A stretch of 57,794 nucleotides of DNA, taken from the NCBI GenBank assembly GCA_025355725.1, contig JANXZC010000034.1, positions 1 through 57,794 on the forward strand, read 5' to 3'. A model generated the notes under the pieces. That model did no database searches and was not told the origin of the DNA. It saw only the letters and a program-made list of their open reading frames with translations. Position numbers and translations under genes: made by a program. The stretch comes from Syntrophus sp. (in: bacteria). GTDB lineage: Bacteria; Desulfobacterota; Syntrophia; Syntrophales; UBA8958. Position 1 is the first letter of the stretch, and each line of letters opens with the position of its first letter. This document shows positions 17,273 to 26,047 of this stretch, in pieces.

Positions 17273-18787
17273 CGGGGGTGGGGATGGGTTGAGTTCTTTT
17301 GTCGTGGTGTAGCCACTGGCCATCTTGTCCGCCTCGGTGATCCATCCTCCTCCCATGGTCTTATAGACATTAACCAGGGATTGGAACAGGCCTCCCTTGG
17401 TCTGGACCTGGGATAGCTGGCCGTTGAAGAGGCTGCGCTCCGCATCCAGCACCTCCAGGTAGCTGCTGTAACCATTATCATACCTGAGACCGGCCAGGCG
17501 CCGGGTGTTCTTGAGGGCTTTCACCTGAGCACCCTGGACGGCAAGGCGTTCCCGGGTTTTCCGCTGATCCACCAGGGAGTCGTCCACTTCCCGAAACGCC
17601 GTCTGCACCGTTTGCAGGTATTTAACCAGGGCCTGCTGCTGGATTGCCTCAGCCTGCTTCACCTGGCCCCTGATTTTGCCGGCGGTGAAGATGGGGGCGG
17701 TGAGAGAGGCGGCATAGCTCCATGTCTTGGCCGGTCCCGTTAGGAGGTCGCTGAGATCGGCGCTGGCGAAACCGAAGAGCCCCGTCAGGGAAATGGAGGG
17801 AAAGTACAGGGCCTTCGCCACGGCAATCCGGGCGTTGGCGGCTACCAGATCCTGCTCCGCCTGACGGATATCGGGGCGGCGATCGAGGAGATCCGAAGGA
17901 AGCCCCTCCGGCACCGTCGGCAGGACCAGCTCGTCAAGGGTCCTGCCCCGGGTGATGGGACCGGGATTGCGGCCGAGGAGCAGATTGAGGGCATTTTCCT
18001 GCTGGGCGATATTCTTTTCCAACTGGGGGATAACCGCCCGGGCGTCTTCATATTCCGACCGGGACTGGTTCAGTTCAAGTTCCGAAATGACGCCTCCCGC
18101 ATAACGTTTTTCGAAAATATCCAGGGAATCCTTGCGGCTATTGAGAGTTTCCTTGGCGATCACCAGTTGCTGGTCATAATTGAGGAGGTTGATATAACCG
18201 TTAGCTACGGAGGCCACCAGGGTCATGATCACGGCCCGGCGGGCCTCGTCGGTGCTCAAGAGATCGGCGCGGGCTCCTTCCGTCGCCCGTCTGAGCTTGC
18301 CCCAGATGTCGAGTTCCCAGCTAGCGTTGAGACTGGCCTGATAGGTGTAGGAAGTGGGCGACAAACCCGGTGACCAGCCTGTGGGGCCAACTTCCGTCAA
18401 GCGCTGCCGCCCTGCATTTACTGGCCCCAATCCCACCTGGGGAAAGAGATCAGACCTCGTAACGCCGAGCTTTCCCATATATTCTTCCACCCGGGCCGTA
18501 GCGATACGGATATCCTTGTTTTCCTTCAGGGCCGTCTGGATCAATTCATTAAGGGCCGGGTCCTGGAATTGCCCCCACCAGGCGGTGTTGGCCAGGGCCT
18601 TGGCGTCTTTCTCCTCGAATCGCCAGTTCTGGGGCGTATCCACGGTCGGACGCTTGTAATCCTTGCCGAGCATACAGCCCCCCAAAAGCAAGGGAAGAGC
18701 GAAGAGGACAAAAATACTTTTGATCCTCAGGACTTGAAATTTGCGACTTGCGATTTGTGGCCCTTTTAGCAGACCTGAAATCTTCAT
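17261..18787 (-). CDS. RND efflux outer-membrane channel lipoprotein (NodT/OprM family)
   Basis: A 508-residue TolC-like outer-membrane factor. It has a signal peptide with lipobox LLGGC, then CMLGKDYKRPTVDTPQNW, which is typical of the NodT/OprM family. Two internally similar helical halves follow, with the usual LDIWGKLRRATEGARADLL and LLDRRPDIRQAEQDLVAANA segments. It would form the exit duct for the adaptor and pump encoded upstream. The ATG at 18787 overlaps the pump stop and has GGAGGG eight to ten bases upstream; a longer frame from 18898 would lie inside the pump gene. The last residues come from a dispersed palindrome. Confidence 0.93.
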   Translation of the reverse strand: MKISGLLKGPQIASRKFQVLRIKSIFVLFALPLLLGGCMLGKDYKRPTVDTPQNWRFEEKDAKALANTAWWGQFQDPALNELIQTALKENKDIRIATARVEEYMGKLGVTRSDLFPQVGLGPVNAGRQRLTEVGPTGWSPGLSPTSYTYQASLNASWELDIWGKLRRATEGARADLLSTDEARRAVIMTLVASVANGYINLLNYDQQLVIAKETLNSRKDSLDIFEKRYAGGVISELELNQSRSEYEDARAVIPQLEKNIAQQENALNLLLGRNPGPITRGRTLDELVLPTVPEGLPSDLLDRRPDIRQAEQDLVAANARIAVAKALYFPSISLTGLFGFASADLSDLLTGPAKTWSYAASLTAPIFTAGKIRGQVKQAEAIQQQALVKYLQTVQTAFREVDDSLVDQRKTRERLAVQGAQVKALKNTRRLAGLRYDNGYSSYLEVLDAERSLFNGQLSQVQTKGGLFQSLVNVYKTMGGGWITEADKMASGYTTTKELNPSPPPPPP

Positions 18788-18788
18788 C

Positions 18789-21700
18789 TCAGTTGCCCTC
18801 CTTTCCCGGCGAAGATTCATGCGCCGGTTCTCCACCCGCCTTTGCGCTTGGCCGTCCGCCTTCCTTCTTCTTATCGGAACGGGCGCCCAGGTTTTCAAAA
18901 AACTGGTAGAACATGGGAATAAAGAAAATGGCGATCACCGTCGCCCCCAGCATACCGCCAACGACGCCGGTGCCGATGGAGTGACGACTGTTGGCCGAGG
19001 CGCCGGAGGCGATGGCCAGGGGTACGCAGCCCAGAATAAAGGCGATGGAGGTCATGACGATGGGCCGGAGCCGGAGCCTTGCCGCCTCAAGGGCGGCGTC
19101 GTAAACGGACATCCCTTCATCCCGCTTCATGACGGCAAACTCCGTAATCAGAATGCCGTTCTTGGCCGCCAGGGCGATCAGGGTCAAGAGCCCGATCTGG
19201 AAATAGACGTCATTTTCTATTCCCCGCATGAGAATCGACAACAACGCCCCGAAGAGGGCGAATGGCACGGCCATCAGGACGCCGAATGGTAAAGACCACT
19301 TCTCATACTGGGCCGCCAGGATCAGGAATACCATGATCAGACCAAACACAAAAACCAGACCGGAAGTGCCGCCGGCCTTCTTCTGATAGAAGGCCTCGCC
19401 ACTCCAGCTATAGCTGAAATCCTCCGGCAGTACCTCTTTGGCCGCCCTTTCCATGGCGTCAATGGCCTGACCGGAACTGAAACCGGGGGCGGCGCCGCCG
19501 ATGATGTTTGCCGCCGGAAAATTATTGAAACGGTTAACGATATCGGGGCCCGATTCATATTTCGTGGTAACAACAGACTGGAGGGGTAACATGCGGCCGT
19601 CGGTGGAGCGCACATATGCCTTCGTCAAATCCTGAGGGCGGGAGCGGTACTGGGGTTCCGCCTGGAGGATGACCTGCCAGAGGCGGCTGAACTTGTTGAA
19701 CTGACTGACATAGGAAGACCCGAAGAGGATCTGGAGGGTCTCATAGACATTCTGGACGGGTACCCCCAGGGTCTCGGACTTCTCCCGGTCCACATCTACT
19801 CTCAACTGCTGGGAGTAAGCGTTTATGGTAGAGTTAACCCCATGCAATTCCGGTTGTTTTTTGCAATGGGCAATAAATTTATTTGTAACTTCCTGAAGTT
19901 TTATCGCATCCCCTTCACCGCGGTTAAGTATCCAAAACTGGAATCCCCCCATGTTGCCCAAGCCGGGAATGGAAGGTGGATTCACAGGCATGACCACGCC
20001 TTCCTTGATCTGGGAAAAATTCTTGAAGGCCGCATTAATGATCGCCGGGGCCTGGAGTTCCTCCTTTTTCCTTTCCTCGAAATCCTTGAGGGATATGAAC
20101 AGAATGCCGGCGTTCGATTTCTGGGCGTTATCCACGAGACTGAAGCCGGCAAACTCGCTGACGTCTTGAACCGCCGGGTGGTTCATGAAAAACTTGGCCG
20201 CCCTGGCCCCGACATCCTCAGTCCGGTCCAGAGACGCCGTATCGGGAAGAAAACTTACCCCGAAGAGATATCCCTGGTCTTCCACGGGCACAAAACTGGT
20301 GGGGGTAATGTAAAACATAAAGCCCGTCAGGCTCAACATGATGATAAAGACAATCATGGCAATCTTCGTATGTTTAAGCATTTTGGCAACCCCAGCGGTG
20401 TAACCGTGGGTCACCTTCAGGAAGAAGGCCTCAAACCACTTGAAGAAGCCCTTCTTTTCTCCTACCTTGTGCTGGAGAAGGAGGGCTGCCAGGGCCGGGG
20501 ACAGGGTCAGGGCGACAATCCCGGAAAAAACGACGGAAATGGCGATGGTCACGGCAAATTGCTTGTAGAGCTGTCCCGTCATGCCGCCCAGAAAGGCAAC
20601 AGGAATGAAAACGGCGCACAGAACGAGCATAATAGCGATAACAGGACCTGTCACCTCGTCCATGGCCTTTTTTGCCGCTTCATTAGGGGACAGGTGAAAC
20701 TCCTCCATATTCCGCTCCACGTTCTCGATGACGACTATGGCATCGTCCACGACAATCCCGATGGCAAGGACCATTCCGAATAACGTCAGCATGTTTACAG
20801 AAAAGCCCAGAAGGATCATCCCCGTGGCGGTTCCGATGATGGAGATGGGGACGGCGAGGATGGGAATAATAGTGGCCCGGGCGCTCTGGAGAAAGATGTA
20901 AACAACCAGGATAACGAGGAGGCAGGCCTCAAAGAAGGTAATGATGACGTCCTTGATCGACGCCCGGACGAACTTGGTGGAGTCCATAGCGATCTTGTAG
21001 TCGATCCCGTCGGGGAAATTCTTTTTCATCTGCTCCAGGGTTTTATTCACCTGGTCCGAGACCTGAACAGCGTTAGCCCCCGGTTGCTGATATACCGCCA
21101 GCAGGGTCGCCGTCTTGCCGTTCATCCGGGTGCGGATGGAGTAGTCCTTGGATCCCAACTGCGCCCGTCCGACGTCTTTCAGGCGGACTACAGCGGAGCC
21201 ATCCTTGGTTGCCCGGAGGATAATGTTCTCGAATTCCTGAGGGGTCGTCAGACGACCCTTGGTGGTCACGGAGAAGGTCTGTTCCACCCGGCCGTCCGTG
21301 GGTGACTGGCCGATTTTGCCGACGGCGAACTGCTGATTCTGCTGCTGAATGGCGTTGGAGACATCCGAAGCCGTAATGCCAAGCTGGGCCATCCGGTCCG
21401 GTTTCAGCCAGATGCGCATGGCGTAGTCGGGAACTCCCAGGACGGCCGTCTGATTGGCCCCTTCGATGCGTTTGAGGGCGTCGAGAACATAAAGATTGGC
21501 GTAATTGGCCACGTAGGTCTCGTCATAGCGGCCATCGGGGGAATAGAGGCCGATGATCATCAGAAAGGAACTCGATTTTTTCTGCACCGATACCCCCTGT
21601 TGCTGTACCGATTGGGGCAACTGGGGCATGGCGAGGTTAACCCGGTTCTGGACATCGACCTGGGCCATCTCCGGATTCGTACCGATATCGAAGAACACCG

Positions 21701-21974
21701 ACAGGGTCATCATCCCCGCGCCCGTGGAGGTGGAGTTCATGTAGATCATATTGTCGGCGCCATTGACCTGCAATTCAATCGGGGCGGCGACATTCTGGGC
21801 GATGACATCGGCGCTGGCCCCGGGATAGGTGGCCGAGATCTGGATCTGGGGAGGGGTGATTTCCGGATACTGGGCAATAGGAAGGTTGAACAATGCCACC
21901 CCGCCGGCAATGACAATCACGATGGAAATGACAGCAGCAAAGATGGGCCGATCGATGAAAAATCTCGAAATCAT
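18789..21974 (-). CDS. RND multidrug efflux pump, inner-membrane subunit (HAE1/AcrB family)
   Basis: A 1061-residue proton-driven efflux transporter, normal length for AcrB/MexB. Visible landmarks are FFIDRPIFAAVISIVIVIAG at the start, the proton-relay Asp pair in GIVVDDAIVVIENVERNM (TM4), the TM10 Lys in LIALAAKNGILITEFA, and FIPVAFLGGMTGQLYKQFA. Trimers work with an adaptor and an outer-membrane channel, and both partner genes flank it (12-bp gap and a one-to-two-base overlap). Substrates cannot be read from sequence, but the HAE1 subclass usually exports hydrophobic or amphiphilic compounds rather than metals. Confidence 0.96.
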   Translation of the reverse strand: MISRFFIDRPIFAAVISIVIVIAGGVALFNLPIAQYPEITPPQIQISATYPGASADVIAQNVAAPIELQVNGADNMIYMNSTSTGAGMMTLSVFFDIGTNPEMAQVDVQNRVNLAMPQLPQSVQQQGVSVQKKSSSFLMIIGLYSPDGRYDETYVANYANLYVLDALKRIEGANQTAVLGVPDYAMRIWLKPDRMAQLGITASDVSNAIQQQNQQFAVGKIGQSPTDGRVEQTFSVTTKGRLTTPQEFENIILRATKDGSAVVRLKDVGRAQLGSKDYSIRTRMNGKTATLLAVYQQPGANAVQVSDQVNKTLEQMKKNFPDGIDYKIAMDSTKFVRASIKDVIITFFEACLLVILVVYIFLQSARATIIPILAVPISIIGTATGMILLGFSVNMLTLFGMVLAIGIVVDDAIVVIENVERNMEEFHLSPNEAAKKAMDEVTGPVIAIMLVLCAVFIPVAFLGGMTGQLYKQFAVTIAISVVFSGIVALTLSPALAALLLQHKVGEKKGFFKWFEAFFLKVTHGYTAGVAKMLKHTKIAMIVFIIMLSLTGFMFYITPTSFVPVEDQGYLFGVSFLPDTASLDRTEDVGARAAKFFMNHPAVQDVSEFAGFSLVDNAQKSNAGILFISLKDFEERKKEELQAPAIINAAFKNFSQIKEGVVMPVNPPSIPGLGNMGGFQFWILNRGEGDAIKLQEVTNKFIAHCKKQPELHGVNSTINAYSQQLRVDVDREKSETLGVPVQNVYETLQILFGSSYVSQFNKFSRLWQVILQAEPQYRSRPQDLTKAYVRSTDGRMLPLQSVVTTKYESGPDIVNRFNNFPAANIIGGAAPGFSSGQAIDAMERAAKEVLPEDFSYSWSGEAFYQKKAGGTSGLVFVFGLIMVFLILAAQYEKWSLPFGVLMAVPFALFGALLSILMRGIENDVYFQIGLLTLIALAAKNGILITEFAVMKRDEGMSVYDAALEAARLRLRPIVMTSIAFILGCVPLAIASGASANSRHSIGTGVVGGMLGATVIAIFFIPMFYQFFENLGARSDKKKEGGRPSAKAGGEPAHESSPGKEGN

Positions 21975-21986
21975 GGCGGCCTCCCC

Positions 21987-23234
21987 TTACTTCTTTGCCG
22001 GTGGGCTGGTTTTCGTAGCAGGTGGAGACGGCGGGGCCGCCTGCGTTTGCTTGTCTCCCGGAGCTGACGGCTGGCCGCCACCTGCGGCTCCGGCCGCCTT
22101 TTTATCCACAATCTTTACCGGCATTCCCACCGCTAGCATCATGACGCCATCAACCATCACCCGGTCTTTGGCAGCCAGACCGCTTTCAATAAAGACGTCG
22201 TCGCCGATCCAGTCGCCCACGGTAACATTGCGGACCTCTGCCTTCCCTTCCTTATCGACGCACCAGACAAAATGACCTTTGGCCCCTTCGAAGACCGCCC
22301 GTCGGGGGGCGACGATGGCATTGGGACGAATGGCGCCCTTGAGGCGAACCCGGACAAACTGACCCGGTTTCAGGAGTCCCTGGGGATTATTCATGGTGGC
22401 CTTGAGGAGAAACGTCCCCGTTTCCTTGCTGAAAGAGGGATCAGCAAAGATCAGGTGCCCCTGAAGTGGATAAATAGAGCCGTCGGCCAGGACCAGTTCC
22501 ACAACAAACTTTTCCCCCCCCGGCATAATGAGAGTTCCTTTTTTGACGGCCTCCCTGGAGACTAGGTATTCATTCTCGGAGACGCTGAAGGTAACCCACA
22601 TGGGATTCATCTTGGCCACATAGGTAAGGAGGCTGTCCGTTGCGGAAATGTAGGTCCCATCCTGCTTTTTGGCCTGACTGGAGAGGCCCGTCACGGGAGA
22701 GGTTATAACGGTATAGCTGAGATTCAACTCCGCTATTCTGACATTTCCCTGAGCGGAAAGAACCGAGGCGGCGGCCTGCTGTTCGTTGCCTGTGGCGTCG
22801 TCGAGGTCCTTTTTGCTGACGGCGTTCTGATCCGCCAGGGGCTTTATCCTGGCCAGATTGGCCTTGGCCGTTGTCCATCGGGCCTGTTGCTGGGCCAACT
22901 CACCATTCGCCTGCTGGAGAGCAGCCTGGAAATTACGGGGGTCGATCCGGAACAAGACCTGACCGGCCTTGACGAACGATCCTTCTTCGTAAACCCGCTT
23001 ATCGAGGAAACCCTCGACTCGGGAACGAATCTCCACCAAGTGGGAACTCTCCGTCTGACCGACCCATTCAAAAACCACGGGCGTGTCCTTGGGCGTGATC
23101 GTGACGGCAGTCACCTCGGCTGGCGGTCGCTGGGCGCCCCCCTTCTGATCCTTCCCGCATCCCGTCATGAGGCCGACAGCAAGAACGATACAAAATAAAG
23201 AAATAATAGCATGGCGACGGCTTGCCGTTTTCAT
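21987..23234 (-). CDS. RND periplasmic adaptor lipoprotein (AcrA/MexA family)
   Basis: A 415-residue membrane-fusion protein. It has a signal peptide with lipobox LMTGC (Cys near residue 26), a barrel-sandwich hybrid domain (VEIRSRVEGFLDKRVYEEGS, AGQVLFRIDP), a helical hairpin (about residues 105-175), a second lipoyl half (SPVTGLSSQAKKQDGTYIS) and beta-barrel domains. The C-terminus is a Pro/Ala-rich tail ending in SPPATKTSPPAKK. It is first in the RND operon, with a sigma70-like promoter about 30-55 bp upstream. It should bridge the pump and the NodT-type channel encoded downstream. Confidence 0.94.
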   Translation of the reverse strand: MKTASRRHAIISLFCIVLAVGLMTGCGKDQKGGAQRPPAEVTAVTITPKDTPVVFEWVGQTESSHLVEIRSRVEGFLDKRVYEEGSFVKAGQVLFRIDPRNFQAALQQANGELAQQQARWTTAKANLARIKPLADQNAVSKKDLDDATGNEQQAAASVLSAQGNVRIAELNLSYTVITSPVTGLSSQAKKQDGTYISATDSLLTYVAKMNPMWVTFSVSENEYLVSREAVKKGTLIMPGGEKFVVELVLADGSIYPLQGHLIFADPSFSKETGTFLLKATMNNPQGLLKPGQFVRVRLKGAIRPNAIVAPRRAVFEGAKGHFVWCVDKEGKAEVRNVTVGDWIGDDVFIESGLAAKDRVMVDGVMMLAVGMPVKIVDKKAAGAAGGGQPSAPGDKQTQAAPPSPPATKTSPPAKK

Positions 23235-23262
23235 AACTTACCCCCAAAATTAAATTTGCGGA

Positions 23263-23291
23263 ATACTATATCATTTTCTCCGGCCTGTCAA
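23263..23291 (-). promoter_or_regulatory. Sigma70-like promoter for the RND-to-Mla gene run
   Basis: On the minus strand TTGACA (23291-23286) and TAGTAT (23268-23263) are separated by exactly 17 bases, upstream of the RND adaptor start. The first box is perfect and the second matches four of six consensus bases. No other comparably clean promoter is seen within the nine-gene run. Confidence 0.7.
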
Positions 23292-23408
23292 AAAAAAGTC
23301 AACAAAGAACGGCCTCTCTAAATTATGGATTTCTTTCTCTCCTTCACAAAAATGTGGCCTCCTTTCAGCCCATAATGTGATACCCGGCCATGGGAGTTAA
23401 TACTCCAT

Positions 23409-24482
23409 TCATGTTTCTTCCGGCACATCACCGTCTTCATCTTCGACCCAGGCTTTAAGCAGGGTAAAAGCGACAGCCAGCACCACCGGACCAATAAATA
23501 TACCTACGATACCGAAGGCGATAAGGCCTCCGATAACACCGGCAAAGACGAGGAGGAGCGGCAGGTCCGCCCCTTTCCTGATGAGCACGGGGCGGAGCAC
23601 ATTATCAAGGGTTCCGACGACGAGACTCCACACGAGCAGAACTGATCCAGCCATATTGTGGCTGCCCCAGAAAAGCCAGATGATAGCGGGAATCAGCACC
23701 AACCCCGGCCCAAGCTGGGCCACACAAAGCATGAACATGACGGCCGTAAGGACCGCTGCCGACGGTACGCCGGTCACCGCAAGACCGATGCCCCCCAGGA
23801 GGGACTGCGCCAGGGCTGTAACAACTACACCGAGGGCAACACCCCGGATCGCCTTTCCAGCGAGGATGGTGACCTCTTCACTGCGCCGACCGCCCAGGCG
23901 TCTCGCGAAGCGGCGGATACCGGCGGCGGCAGTATCTCCCGTAGTGTACAGGATCGCGGAGATGATCACGGTCAGGAGAAACTGAATGAATATTTTACCC
24001 AGGTTGCCGGCCTGATCAACAAACCATTTGGCCACCTTTCCGGAGTATGGCTTGATCTGCAAGATTATCCCCTCGGGACCGGCAGTCGCAACCTCCTGCC
24101 ATGCCGCTGAAAGCTTGGGACCCATCATTGGTAAATTCTGTACCCAGGCAGGAGGTGATGGTACGGTACTTGTGCGTAGAGATGCTGCCAAGTCGTCGAT
24201 CCGGTGAGCATTGTCCACAATGGTCGACAAGGCGATCCAGAATGGTATTACCAAAACAAGGAGAAGGCCCACGGTCATCACCAGGGCCGCGAGGCCCCGT
24301 TTCCCCCACAACCGCGCCTGAACGAGTAGCAAGACCGGCCAGGTCGTTACAACGATCGTGGTCGCCCATATCAACGCGGGGATGAAGGGTTGGAGTATTC
24401 CGAAAACGGCGATGATGAGAATGGCAATCAACAAAACGGTCAGTGTGGTGTGTGTGATGTCTCGATAATTCGGTTCTCTCAT
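23409..24482 (-). CDS. AI-2E family transporter (PerM/YdiK type)
   Basis: A 357-residue integral membrane protein with about eight hydrophobic helices. It matches the AI-2E/PerM family: ILQPFIPALIWATTIVV near the start, a soluble central region (about residues 95-165), and the C-terminal half GVPSAAVLTAVMFMLCVAQLGP and FAGVIGGLIAFGIVGIFIGP. Members export autoinducer-2 or act as Na+/H+ antiporters; the substrate here is unknown, and the YdiK-like branch is poorly characterised. The ATG at 24482 is chosen because AAGGAG is just upstream; 42 further residues in frame do not look like a membrane protein N-terminus. It is separated from the RND gene run by 174 bp. Confidence 0.9.
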   Translation of the reverse strand: MREPNYRDITHTTLTVLLIAILIIAVFGILQPFIPALIWATTIVVTTWPVLLLVQARLWGKRGLAALVMTVGLLLVLVIPFWIALSTIVDNAHRIDDLAASLRTSTVPSPPAWVQNLPMMGPKLSAAWQEVATAGPEGIILQIKPYSGKVAKWFVDQAGNLGKIFIQFLLTVIISAILYTTGDTAAAGIRRFARRLGGRRSEEVTILAGKAIRGVALGVVVTALAQSLLGGIGLAVTGVPSAAVLTAVMFMLCVAQLGPGLVLIPAIIWLFWGSHNMAGSVLLVWSLVVGTLDNVLRPVLIRKGADLPLLLVFAGVIGGLIAFGIVGIFIGPVVLAVAFTLLKAWVEDEDGDVPEET

Positions 24483-24740
24483 GATTCTCCTTTTTGTTGC
24501 CCCCCGCATAAAATTTATATTTGAAGCCCTTCCGTTGTGTGTAAATATTTGGTTTTTGTCAATGGAAAATGTGTAGTATAAGAAAGTGTATCGAGTCCCT
24601 ATTTTCATTGTAGATTATGATCATTGAGTATGATAGAACACTACGCAAAAGATGTACGCTTATGAAACGTTTAAGGATAAACAGGAATTATTACCCATAA
24701 TTCCATCTAAACGAGACCATTATGTACAGAGCCTTTACTG

Positions 24741-25409
24741 ATGCCCGATAATCCCGTCGCCTGTCCCGATTGCGATCTGCTGCAACATATCCCCTTGCTG
24801 CCATCGCGGGGGAAGGCGCTTTGTTGCCGGTGCGGCAAGGTGCTGGCAATAAATAAGCCGGGGGGCAACGAACGGACCCTGGCCTTGGCAATTGGTGCGG
24901 CGATTGTTTTTGTTATTGCCAATGCCTTTCCCCTGATGGGCATTTCAGCGGCAGGACGCGAGGTTGATACGACGATTATCGGCGGCGCTTGGGCGATGTG
25001 GCAGGAGGGTAATCAGCTTACGGCAGCCCTTGTCGGGTTGTGCGCCGTAGTTGCCCCGGCCGGATATATCATGGTCACAATGGTGGTGCTAGTCGCAGCC
25101 CGCAGGTATCCCTCGGTGCCAAGCTGGGTTGGCGAGCTGCTTCACTGGACGAAGCTGGCGCAGGAGTGGGCGATGGCCGAGGTAATGATGCTCGGTATTC
25201 TTGTCGCCCTGATCAAGATCGCCGATCTCGCGACCGTCGTCATCGGCTTGGGAATGTTTGCCGCCGGGACGCTCATTGCTCTCCTTGCGGCGATGGCGAT
25301 TAATTTCGACCCCGAGGAGATCTGGACGCACGTACAATGGACCGACGACGGTGCACGGTTGCTCGCAAATTCCACACAAACCATTGATTACCAAGAGGCA
25401 AAGAAATGA
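24741..25409 (+). CDS. PqiA-family membrane protein, first half of a split PqiA
   Basis: A 222-residue protein with one PqiA domain. It starts with two Cys pairs (CPDC at residues 8-11 and CCRCG near 30), a rubredoxin-like metal site, followed by about four transmembrane helices. Escherichia coli PqiA and YebS are single chains of about 420 residues with two such domains; here each domain is its own gene. Family knowledge places it in the inner membrane as partner of the MCE protein PqiB. No strong ribosome site precedes the ATG. It overlaps the next gene by four bases, so translation is probably coupled. Confidence 0.9.
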   Translation: MPDNPVACPDCDLLQHIPLLPSRGKALCCRCGKVLAINKPGGNERTLALAIGAAIVFVIANAFPLMGISAAGREVDTTIIGGAWAMWQEGNQLTAALVGLCAVVAPAGYIMVTMVVLVAARRYPSVPSWVGELLHWTKLAQEWAMAEVMMLGILVALIKIADLATVVIGLGMFAAGTLIALLAAMAINFDPEEIWTHVQWTDDGARLLANSTQTIDYQEAKK

Positions 25410-26047
25410 CCGCACGGGAACCGATGGCCATGCCGTCAGGGCTTGCCTTGTGCAAGCACTGCGGACTCTTGTCAAAGCTTATGACAACGCATGAAACGAG
25501 CTATTGTCTCCGCTGTGGCAACGAACTCTCATTCCGCCGCCATGAGGCAATTCAGCGCACCTGGGCCTTCATCATCGCGGCGGCAATCTGTTACATACCG
25601 GCCAATATCTTACCCGTCATGACATCTATAACCTTGACAGGCGCCGAAGATGATACGATCCTCGACGGCGTTGTCATGCTTTACGCGACAGGATCATGGC
25701 CCTTGGCGCTCATTGTCCTGATTGCCAGCGTGATGATTCCCATGTCGAAACTATTCGCTCTTGCCTATTTACTGGTTACGGTGCAGCGACGTTCGCTGAA
25801 AAGCAACCGCGAACGGGTGCAACTCTATCGCATCGTCGAGTTCATCGGCCGTTGGTCCATGCTCGACGTCTTTGTCATTTCTTTTACAGTCGCCCTGGTA
25901 CAGATGAAGCCGCTTATGGCCGCCCAGCCCCAAACCGGCATCGTTTTTTTTGCGGCCGTAGTAGTCTTGACCTTATTCGCCGCCCAATCCTTTGACCCCC
26001 GGCTGATCTGGGATTCCGCTAATAGCATGGAGAACCGAAATGAGTGA
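25406..26047 (+). CDS. PqiA-family membrane protein, second half of a split PqiA
   Basis: A 213-residue PqiA domain protein. It has N-terminal Cys pairs (CKHCG and CLRCGNEL) and about four transmembrane helices, including AAAICYIPANILPVMTSITL and LIVLIASVMIPMSKLFALAY, which is the conserved PqiA core. Together with the preceding gene it reconstructs a complete two-domain PqiA. Its start overlaps the upstream stop (ATGA), and its stop overlaps the PqiB start by eight bases. Confidence 0.92.
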   Translation: MTAREPMAMPSGLALCKHCGLLSKLMTTHETSYCLRCGNELSFRRHEAIQRTWAFIIAAAICYIPANILPVMTSITLTGAEDDTILDGVVMLYATGSWPLALIVLIASVMIPMSKLFALAYLLVTVQRRSLKSNRERVQLYRIVEFIGRWSMLDVFVISFTVALVQMKPLMAAQPQTGIVFFAAVVVLTLFAAQSFDPRLIWDSANSMENRNE

